Below are positions 7,540 through 14,137 of a stretch of DNA of 14,137 nucleotides, piece after piece. The stretch spans positions 1 to 14,137 of the forward strand of contig JAIROF010000205.1 of assembly GCA_031257655.1 (NCBI GenBank), read 5' to 3'. The position numbers and the translations under genes are program-made. Position 1 is the first letter of the stretch, and every line of letters begins with the position of its first letter. This DNA is from Prevotellaceae bacterium (GTDB lineage Bacteria > Bacteroidota > Bacteroidia > Bacteroidales > UBA932). Below the pieces are notes generated by a model. That model was not told the origin of the DNA. It worked only from the letters and a program-made list of their open reading frames with translations, and did no database searches.

Positions 7540-7974
7540 TTATTCAATGATTACGAGCACCGCACCTTCCAGTATCGAATCCCCCTTGCGCACCTTTACG
7601 GAGGTAACCTTTCCTGCATGGTCGGCTTCGAGGTTATTTTCCATTTTCATGGCTTCGAGCAGGACGAGCTTTTGGCCAACCTTTACCGTGTCGCCTTCCT
7701 TTACGTACACATCAAGCACAACGCCCGGCAGGGGCGCCTTGATGGCGCTGGCGGCGCCCGGAGCGGCAGTTTTCGCTATGGCCTGATGCGAATCGTTCGA
7801 TGGAATCGTCGCCACCCGAACCAGCTTGGGCGTTTTGCTCACCTGAGCCGCAGGACGTTCTATCTCAACATGGTAGTGAGTGCCATTCACCTCCACTTCG
7901 GCGGTGTTGCCATCTACATCTTTCACCACAACCTTATAGTCGTTGCCGTTGATTTTTAGCTTATAACCTTTCAT
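7540..7974 (-). CDS. mmdC: biotin carboxyl carrier subunit of the Na+-pumping decarboxylase
   Basis: A soluble 144-residue carrier that shuttles the carboxyl group between the MmdA carboxyltransferase and OadB. The C-terminal biotinyl domain (about 75-144) has the canonical EAMKMEN with biotin-accepting Lys110 and upstream IKAPLPGVV. The N-terminal half (MKGYKLKINGNDYKV, residues 1-15, through HVEIERP) is the small beta-rich part found in such carriers. A short Ala/Pro-containing linker (about 62-76) separates them, as expected for a swinging arm. It lies 4 nt before oadB and is separated from the upstream gamma-subunit gene by a 222-nt spacer made mostly of tandem repeats. The symbol is given by role; the gene could also be annotated gcdC or as an acyl-CoA carboxylase carrier. 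Confidence 0.92.
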   Translation of the reverse strand: MKGYKLKINGNDYKVVVKDVDGNTAEVEVNGTHYHVEIERPAAQVSKTPKLVRVATIPSNDSHQAIAKTAAPGAASAIKAPLPGVVLDVYVKEGDTVKVGQKLVLLEAMKMENNLEADHAGKVTSVKVRKGDSILEGAVLVIIE

Positions 7975-8005
7975 GAAAATTCAAAATTCAAAAATTCAAA
8001 AATTC
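7975..8005. repeat. GAATTTT-type tandem array touching the biotin-carrier start codon
   Basis: On the coding strand GAATTTTT, GAATTTTT, GAATTTT and GAATTTTC run directly into the ATG at 7974. The spacing is 7-8 nt. It is AT-rich and could favour start accessibility, a feature associated with leaderless-SD Bacteroidetes starts. Confidence 0.85.
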
Positions 8006-8040
8006 CAATAACTTCATATTCTTTTTACTACTGCGATATG

Positions 8041-8085
8041 GAGATAGAGATAGAGATAGAGATAGAGATAGAGATAGAGGTAGAG
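8041..8085. repeat. hexamer microsatellite GAGATA x6 plus degenerate units
   Basis: Six perfect GAGATA copies (8041-8076) are followed by GAGGTA and a partial unit. The plus strand is nearly pyrimidine-poor here, whereas the adjacent array at 8089 is pyrimidine-rich, so strand asymmetry flips at about 8087. Confidence 0.95.
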
Positions 8086-8088
8086 AAA

Positions 8089-8192
8089 CTCCTACCCTCC
8101 TAAACTCCTATCCTCCTAAACTCCTACCCTCCTATCCTCCTAAACTCCTAAACTCCTACCCTCCTAAACTCCTATCCTCCTATCCTCCTGAA
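8089..8192. repeat. octamer array CTCCTAYC/CTCCTAAA, 13 units
   Basis: Units start every 8 nt from 8089 to 8185, in the variants CTCCTACC, CTCCTATC, CTCCTAAA and a last CTCCTGAA. The array ends 4 nt from the TAG stop (8197-8199) of the minus-strand gamma-subunit gene. On the mRNA strand each unit carries GGAG (GGAGGATA, GGAGTTTA, GGAGGGTA), giving serial Shine-Dalgarno-like motifs inside the operon. Confidence 0.95.
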
Positions 8193-8196
8193 ACCC

Positions 8197-9171
8197 CTAC
8201 TTCTTCCTCGGTATTTCGCGCAGGGTGTATATTTTAGAGTTCCAGGGGGAGTAGGCTTTTGCGACCTTGTTAATGGTCAGGATATTCGATTCCAGCTCGC
8301 TCATCTCCAGCTCGTACCTTCGCAGCGCGCAGGCGATGGCGGCAAACACAGCGCCCGGCGAGGGCTGCTGCTTTTCCACCGACACGGTTACCTGCGCCGG
8401 ACTTCCCTTTGGAATGATTCGTCTTCCCCTCAGCGCGATGACCCAAAGCGCCGTTTTCCCGACGTACTTAAAGATGAGGAATAGCGAAATGAGCGCCAAA
8501 AACACCACCGACATGGCGGTAATAGTCATCGCAATGCCCAGCGGGTCGTAGTTTTTAAAGCGGTCGCTGGCGGCTTCGAGCTGCACCAGCGTGTTGTTGG
8601 TGCTGGGCGTGGTGCGCTCGCAGAAGTGCCATTCGCCCACGCCGTCTTCGCTGCGACCGTAGCTAACGTCGGCGGCTTGCTCGGGGTAGGTAAGGCTGTC
8701 GATAATCGTGTGGCCGTCGCTGCTGGTGAGCACCAGAAAGCGCGTATCGTCGATCGTGAAGTTGAGGTGAAACGTGCCGTGCGTTGGCTTGTTGTCTGCC
8801 CAGAAAATCACGTGCTGGCGCGGCTTGATGCTCGTCAGCACGTCGCCCTTGGGGATGGGGTACTTTTTGAGGTTGTTGAGGTCGTCGCTCAGGTAGCAGC
8901 CGCCAATGTTCACCGTGCCATAGGAGGTGTTAAAAATTTCTATCCACGCGCTGCGCTCGCCAAAGTCGTCCTCGTAGTTGGCGCTGTTGATGACCATGAG
9001 CTCGTTGAGGCGCAGGTCGGTTGTTCTTTGCCCCTGCGCACCGGGCGACCAGAGCAGGGCTGCCGCCAGCGCTGCAAGCCCCGCTCGCCCAAGCCGACTG
9101 CGGAGCAGCGAAAAAGACCACATGGCGGCGGCGGAGGCGACGCTGAATAATCGTTGGGGTGTGGAAGTCAT
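8197..9171 (-). CDS. lamin-tail domain fused to OadG-type gamma subunit of the Na+-pumping decarboxylase
   Basis: The gamma (OadG) subunit anchors and assembles the Na+ pump. Coordinates below count from the ATG at 9171. A signal/anchor segment lies at about 31-45 (AGLAALAAALLW, then GAQGQ). A lamin-tail-like beta domain spans about 51-192, containing LRLNELMVINSAN, WIEIFNTS, ATG-independent GGCYLSDD and HVIFWAD. A membrane helix at about 211-236 (IAMTITAMSVVFLALISLFL) follows, then a cytosolic tail ending SPWNSKIYTLREIPR, typical of Bacteroidetes OadG C-termini. Topology would place the lamin-tail domain outside the membrane and the tail at the pump. Starts are uncertain: GTG at 9192, ATG at 9171, or ATG at 9123, which gives the cleanest signal peptide. 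It sits between mmdA and the biotin-carrier gene, which supports a pump role. Confidence 0.82.
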   Translation of the reverse strand: MTSTPQRLFSVASAAAMWSFSLLRSRLGRAGLAALAAALLWSPGAQGQRTTDLRLNELMVINSANYEDDFGERSAWIEIFNTSYGTVNIGGCYLSDDLNNLKKYPIPKGDVLTSIKPRQHVIFWADNKPTHGTFHLNFTIDDTRFLVLTSSDGHTIIDSLTYPEQAADVSYGRSEDGVGEWHFCERTTPSTNNTLVQLEAASDRFKNYDPLGIAMTITAMSVVFLALISLFLIFKYVGKTALWVIALRGRRIIPKGSPAQVTVSVEKQQPSPGAVFAAIACALRRYELEMSELESNILTINKVAKAYSPWNSKIYTLREIPRKK

Positions 9172-9190
9172 TGCGTTGTTAAGGGTTTTC

Positions 9191-9222
9191 ACAGTGGCAA
9201 ATTGTTTTTACAGTGGCAAATT
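9191..9222. repeat. 13-bp direct duplication at the mmdA/gamma-subunit junction
   Basis: ACAGTGGCAAATT occurs at 9191-9203 and again at 9210-9222, 19 nt apart. The second copy encodes the last residues of MmdA and the first lies in the spacer or at the possible GTG start of the next gene. Confidence 0.85.
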
Positions 9223-10761
9223 ATCGTGCTTTTTTGCGGGGTTGCTCAGCTTTTTGGTGGCCAGCTGGAGCAGCGCCCGAATGATGCGGAATCGCGTATT
9301 GGTTGGCAGGATAACGTCGTCGATGTATCCGTATCGGGCGGCGTTGTATGGGTTGGCAAACTTCGACACGTACTCCTGCGTTCTGGCTTCCACCACTTTT
9401 TGGGGTTCGTTGGCGGCGGCAATTTCCTTTCCGTAGAGCACGCCAATGGCGCCCTGCGCCCCCATGACGGCGATTTCGGCGCTGGGCCAGGCGTAGTTGA
9501 GGTCGCCGCGCAGGTGCTTTGAGCTCATCACGCAGTAGGCTCCGCCGTAGGATTTTCGGAGCGTTACCGTGATTTTGGGGACGGTCGCCTCGCCGTAGGC
9601 GTAGAGGAGCTTTGCGCCGTGCAGGATCACGCCGCCGTACTCCTGCGCCGTGCCGGGGAGGAATCCGGGCACGTCTACCAGCGTAACCAGCGGGATGTTG
9701 AAGGCGTCGCAGAAGCGCACAAAGCGCGCCGCTTTGCGCGAGGCGTTGATGTCGAGCACGCCGGCGAGGTACTTGGGCTGGTTGGCCACCACGCCTGCCG
9801 AGATGCCGTTGAAGCGCGCAAAAGCGGTGATGATGTTGGGCGCAAAGGAGCTCTGCACCTCAAGGTATTCGCCGTTATCTACAATCAGCCGGATGACGTC
9901 GCACACGTCGTAGGGCCTGCTGGGGCTGTCGGGGATAATTTCGTTGAGCGATTCCTCCTGCCGGTCGATGGGGTCGGTGCATACCGCGAGGGGCGCCTCT
10001 TCGAGGTTGTTCTGCGGCAGGTAGCTCACCAGCTTTCGGATGAGCGCGAGCCCCTCCTCCTCCGTTCCGGCAACGAAGTGCGCCACGCCCGACTTGGAGG
10101 CGTGCACCGATGCGCCGCCCAGCTGCTCCTGCGTTACGTCTTCGCCGGTGACGGTTTTCACCACCTTAGGCCCGGTGAGGAACATGTAGCTGGTATCCTT
10201 CTTCATGATGGTGAAGTCGGTGAGGGCGGGCGAGTACACCGCGCCGCCGGCGCAGGGGCCAAAGATGGCCGATATCTGGGGGATAACGCCGGAGGCCAGG
10301 ATGTTGCGCTGAAAGATTTCGGTGTACCCCGCAAGCGCATTCACGCCCTCCTGAATGCGGGCGCCGCCGGAGTCGTTGATGCCGATGACGGGTACGCCCA
10401 TTTTCATGGCCTGGTCGAGCATTTTGCAAATCTTGAGCGCCATGGTTTCGGAGAGCGAGCCTCCAAACACGGTAAAATCCTGCGAAAAGACGTACACCAG
10501 CCGGCCGTCGATGGTGCCGCAGCCCGTCACCACGCCGTCGCCGGAGTAGGTTTCCTTTTCCATGCCGAAGTTGGCGCAGCGGTGCTCTACAAACATGTCG
10601 CACTCCTCAAAGCTGCCCTCGTCCAGCAGCAGCGCAATGCGTTCGCGCGCCGTAAGCTTTCCTTTTTTGTGCTGCGACTCTATCCGAGCCTCTCCGCCGC
10701 CAAGACGGGCTTTTTCGCGCCGCTTTACCAGCTCCATTACTTGTTCTTGCTCTATGCTCAT
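9208..10761 (-). CDS. mmdA: methylmalonyl-CoA decarboxylase alpha subunit (carboxyltransferase; propionyl-CoA carboxylase beta-like)
   Basis: This cytosolic 517-residue enzyme transfers the carboxyl group of (S)-methylmalonyl-CoA to biotin on the carrier, yielding propionyl-CoA. It has both crotonase-fold halves of the acyl-CoA carboxyltransferase family: GGARIQEGV (132-140) and GPCAGGAVYSPA (168-179) in the N half, VPGFLPGT (364-371) and RKSYGGAY (402-409) in the C half. The length matches the family. The ATG at 10761 (MSIEQEQVMELV) is preferred to an upstream TTG at 10779. The adjacent gamma, biotin and beta genes and the absence of a biotin carboxylase favour a Na+-pumping decarboxylase over propionyl-CoA carboxylase. 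Cys410 replaces the Asp found at the acyl-pocket position in many propionyl-CoA carboxylases. Upstream lies mce on the same strand, 261 nt away. Confidence 0.93.
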   Translation of the reverse strand: MSIEQEQVMELVKRREKARLGGGEARIESQHKKGKLTARERIALLLDEGSFEECDMFVEHRCANFGMEKETYSGDGVVTGCGTIDGRLVYVFSQDFTVFGGSLSETMALKICKMLDQAMKMGVPVIGINDSGGARIQEGVNALAGYTEIFQRNILASGVIPQISAIFGPCAGGAVYSPALTDFTIMKKDTSYMFLTGPKVVKTVTGEDVTQEQLGGASVHASKSGVAHFVAGTEEEGLALIRKLVSYLPQNNLEEAPLAVCTDPIDRQEESLNEIIPDSPSRPYDVCDVIRLIVDNGEYLEVQSSFAPNIITAFARFNGISAGVVANQPKYLAGVLDINASRKAARFVRFCDAFNIPLVTLVDVPGFLPGTAQEYGGVILHGAKLLYAYGEATVPKITVTLRKSYGGAYCVMSSKHLRGDLNYAWPSAEIAVMGAQGAIGVLYGKEIAAANEPQKVVEARTQEYVSKFANPYNAARYGYIDDVILPTNTRFRIIRALLQLATKKLSNPAKKHDNLPL

Positions 10762-10812
10762 AACATTTTCAGATTTCAAATGCAGGATTTTCGATTGTAT
10801 ATTTTTTTAATA

Positions 10813-10842
10813 GGAAAATAGGATTTATTCGGTTACATCAAA
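10813..10842 (-). promoter_or_regulatory. weak candidate internal promoter before mmdA
   Basis: TTTG (10842-10839) is followed 18 nt later by TATTTTCC (10820-10813), a partial match to TAnnTTTG. The 261-nt mce-mmdA gap leaves room for an internal promoter, but transcription may simply continue from mce. Confidence 0.2.
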
Positions 10843-10935
10843 TTTTGACCGATTTGTGTTGATATAATGATATGATGCTTCGCCTGCTACATGGCGCCGC
10901 TCATCGTTCACCCCTCAGCTTGCAGCCTGCACGCT

Positions 10936-11026
10936 GCATTTTTAATTTTGCATTCTGCATTCTGCATTTTGCATTTTGCATTTTGCATTCTGCATTCTGC
11001 ATTTTTAATTTTGCATTTTGCATTAT
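10936..11026. repeat. 13-unit heptamer array (GCATTTT/GCATTCT/TAATTTT) running into the mce stop
   Basis: From 10936 every 7 nt begins a unit: GCATTTT, TAATTTT, GCATTCT twice, GCATTTT three times, GCATTCT twice, GCATTTT, TAATTTT, GCATTTT and GCATTAT. The last overlaps the TAA stop of mce (11025-11023). The 21-bp block at 10934-10954 recurs at 10997-11017, exactly nine units later. Bases 10762-10935 hold no gene. Confidence 0.95.
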
Positions 11027-11427
11027 TTCGCGCAAAGCTCCGTGAGCACGCCTTGCGTAGATTTGGGGTGTAGAAACCCGATGGTAAGCCCTTCGGCGCC
11101 CTTTCGCCCCTGCCGGTCGATAAGCTGCACGCCCTTAGCGGCCGCTTCGGCCAGCGCGCTGTTCACGCCGTCCTCCACGGCGTAGGCTACGTGGTGCACG
11201 CCTTCGCCCCTTTTGTCGATAAACTTGGCAATGGTACCCTCGGGGTCGGTGCTTTCGAGCAGCTCCAGCTTGGTTTGGCCTACCTGAAAGAAGGCGGTTT
11301 TCACCTTTTGGTCGGCCACCTCCTCAATGCTGTAGCACTTCAGGCCTAATACGTTTTCGTAGTACGGAATGGCATCTTGCAAGCTTTTGACGGCAATGCC
11401 AACGTGCTCAATGTGGGAAATTTTCAT
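11023..11427 (-). CDS. mce: methylmalonyl-CoA epimerase
   Basis: It interconverts the (R) and (S) epimers of methylmalonyl-CoA, linking the B12-dependent mutase product to the decarboxylase encoded next. At 134 residues it is a compact glyoxalase/VOC-fold metalloenzyme. Predicted metal ligands are His8 in IEHVGIAV, a His in GEGVHHVAYAV (His78/His79) and Glu130 near the C-terminus in TELCAK. KLELLES at 53-59 is the family's central strand. The open frame extends 33 codons further upstream, but that extension is lysine- and phenylalanine-rich and overlaps the promoter; the ATG at 11427 gives the standard family N-terminus (MKISHIEHVGIAV). It is the first gene of the Na+-pump cluster and divergent from lepA. 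The methylmalonyl-CoA mutase genes are not in this window. Confidence 0.93.
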   Translation of the reverse strand: MKISHIEHVGIAVKSLQDAIPYYENVLGLKCYSIEEVADQKVKTAFFQVGQTKLELLESTDPEGTIAKFIDKRGEGVHHVAYAVEDGVNSALAEAAAKGVQLIDRQGRKGAEGLTIGFLHPKSTQGVLTELCAK

Positions 11428-11455
11428 TTGCGGTATTTTTTTTGACAAAATTGCA

Positions 11456-11483
11456 CGAAGGTACGCAAATTTCAGGAAGCAAA
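11456..11483 (-). promoter_or_regulatory. candidate promoter for the mce-mmdA-oadG-mmdC-oadB cluster
   Basis: TACCTTCG (11463-11456) fits TAnnTTTG with one mismatch and lies about 30 nt before the mce start. The TTTG candidate at 11483-11480 is only 16 nt upstream, shorter than the usual spacing, so assignment of the upstream box is doubtful. Confidence 0.35.
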
Positions 11484-11633
11484 AAAAGTAGTTTTCAAAC
11501 GTTTTTATTTTTTGTATGCAAGCCATTTATTTTCAGCGCAACAGGCTGTTAATAATTTTTTTTTGCCCGCGCTACCCGCTGCGCTTTAGGCGTGGAGGTT
11601 GGAGCTGCGGAGCGCTATTTCTTGCTGCCCTTT

Positions 11634-11665
11634 TTTGCTCAAAGCGCCAAAGTTTACTACTTTTG
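11634..11665 (+). promoter_or_regulatory. Bacteroidetes-type promoter for lepA
   Basis: TTTG at 11634-11637, a 20-nt spacer, then TACTTTTG at 11658-11665 fits the TTTG / TAnnTTTG consensus fully. Transcription would start near 11672 and leave a leader of about 170 nt before the lepA ATG. That leader contains a 10-bp CGGCAAAGGT tandem repeat (11764-11789) and the heptamer array at 11798. Confidence 0.65.
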
Positions 11666-11797
11666 TCCTCCGAAGCCGGAAAACATAGCACCGCATGAGT
11701 AGCGCATCGCTACACGCTTGGTTGGCATTAAGAGCAGATAATCAGCAGCATCCGCCGCGTGGCCGGCAAAGGTCGGCAAAGGTCGGGCAGCGCCTCT

Positions 11798-11839
11798 TAA
11801 TTCTTAATTCCTAATTCCTAATTCGTAATTCCTAAATTA
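11798..11839. repeat. heptamer array TAATTCC x6 just before lepA
   Basis: The six units TAATTCT, TAATTCC, TAATTCC, TAATTCG, TAATTCC and TAAATTA end 6 nt before the lepA ATG. They give an AT-rich, weakly structured region at the ribosome-binding position. No Shine-Dalgarno motif is present. Confidence 0.9.
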
Positions 11840-11845
11840 CCCAAA

Positions 11846-13633
<1,788 letters not shown>

Positions 13634-13702
13634 CCGAGTTTTGCAGCCTTTTCCGGATGTCTTTAACCCCGGATAGCTCATGCTGCTGTCCGAACGGGGA
13701 AA

Positions 13703-13785
13703 TACGCCACAAACCAACAACCTCACTACCTCATTGTGCACCAATTCATTGCAATGAGGTAGTGAGGTTGTTGGTTTGTGGCGTA
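13703..13785. repeat. perfect 34-bp inverted repeat (15-nt loop) after lepA
   Basis: Arms 13703-13736 and 13752-13785 are exact reverse complements, about 70 nt past the lepA stop. A smaller hairpin precedes it (13670-13677 with 13685-13692, one wobble pair). There is no T run after the stem, so it is not a classical intrinsic terminator. It could protect the lepA 3' end, stop converging transcripts, or be a miniature mobile or palindromic element. Bases 13634-13871 contain no gene. Confidence 0.9.
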
Positions 13786-13871
13786 CCGCTTGGCTACCGA
13801 GGTTGTTTTGCTATCCACACATCACACATTCTCCCATCTTTCCGTTTTGAATAATTTGCAGTTTTTATTAT

Positions 13872-14120
13872 TTATTTAGAAAATTCTTTGCAAAAATCCT
13901 CTGCAATACAGAAAATTTCAGTAGCTTTGTTGCCTGTAAATAGCCCCGAAGCTTCGGCTAACTTGTTGATGTGCAGCTGTAAATTGTAGGCATACAAAAA
14001 AAGGGAGCGGCTACGCCACCGCTTTTCTTTGCTTACCTCAAAAAAAATCAGGCTGTTACAGGAAGATGGAGCAGCCAAAATCGCCCGTGCACTCCAAAAA
14101 AAGCTAAAAAAGCAGGACAT
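13872..14120 (-). pseudogene. possible remnant of a transposase N-terminus (uncertain 82-codon frame)
   Basis: The last 19 codons of this frame read KATEIFCIAEDFCKEF and end at TAA (13874-13872). That string resembles the start of Bacteroidetes IS982/IS4-like DDE transposases, which open with a TEIFC..DDFCKEF segment. Here it stops immediately and no catalytic domain follows, so it would be a truncated or decayed copy. The upstream half of the frame (about 14000-14120) is Ser/Phe-rich and may only be the shadow of an opposite-strand frame. The region is AT-richer than the neighbouring genes, in keeping with foreign or decayed DNA. The identity rests on motif memory only. Confidence 0.3.
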
Positions 14121-14137
14121 TCATAAAGGCACGGCGG

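Noticed and set aside
7536..7547. TTG start for oadB overlapping the biotin-carrier gene
   Set aside because: An ATG four codons later, 4 nt past the previous stop, is simpler and fits the operon spacing.
8041..8192. CRISPR array
   Set aside because: The units are contiguous 6- and 8-nt tandem repeats with no spacers and no cas genes nearby.
9619..10821. 400-codon plus-strand frame over mmdA
   Set aside because: Shadow of the well-supported carboxyltransferase gene; composition is His- and Val-rich without domains.
11428..11526. 33-codon N-terminal extension of the epimerase
   Set aside because: It overlaps the likely promoter and has no family counterpart; the internal ATG at 11427 gives the standard length of 134 residues.
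11516..11698. 60-codon frame between mce and lepA
   Set aside because: It runs over the lepA promoter boxes, has no family features and no initiation context.

Overview
The window looks like a chromosomal piece of a member of the Bacteroidales (Bacteroidetes). Three signs point this way: a methylmalonyl-CoA epimerase plus Na+-pumping methylmalonyl-CoA decarboxylase cluster of the kind used for propionate formation in that order; a near-perfect Bacteroidetes promoter (TTTG, 20 nt, TACTTTTG) ahead of lepA; and starts that sit in AT-rich sequence without Shine-Dalgarno motifs. Coding DNA is GC-rich and spacers are AT-rich. No RNA gene, CRISPR array or intact insertion sequence was seen.

Layout. 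1-261 (+) is the 3' end of a coiled-coil protein, possibly an Rpn/PD-(D/E)XK-type protein. 262-634 is a repeat-laden spacer with hairpins, heptamer tandem repeats and a 30-bp perfect palindrome. 635-1813 (-) is an RlmI-type 23S rRNA methyltransferase. 1814-2122 is a spacer holding a second palindromic element related to the first. 2123-5191 (-) is a secreted 1022-residue fusion of a NagZ-like family 3 glycosidase with a class C beta-lactamase-like serine hydrolase; it lies 4 nt behind 5196-6194 (-), a two-ended membrane protein resembling Wzz chain-length determinants. 6375-11427 (-) is the energy module, in transcription order: methylmalonyl-CoA epimerase (mce), carboxyltransferase alpha subunit (mmdA), a lamin-tail/OadG fusion (gamma), the biotin carrier, and the beta-subunit Na+ channel (oadB). 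11428-11845 is the divergent mce/lepA promoter region. 11846-13633 (+) is lepA (EF4). The last 500 bases hold a perfect 34-bp stem-loop and what may be transposase debris.

How the genes work together. Mce interconverts the methylmalonyl-CoA epimers. MmdA moves the carboxyl group to the biotin carrier, and OadB decarboxylates carboxybiotin while exporting Na+, held together by the OadG subunit. This makes propionyl-CoA and a sodium gradient. No biotin carboxylase is present, which suits a decarboxylase. The glycosidase/hydrolase fusion combines two activities that act one after the other in muropeptide recycling in Bacillus.

The most unusual signals are short tandem arrays (period 7, also 8 or 6) that begin or end almost exactly at coding boundaries across the window, the lamin-tail/OadG fusion, the NagZ/serine-hydrolase fusion, and the dispersed palindromes. 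No clear new defence or mobile system was found.
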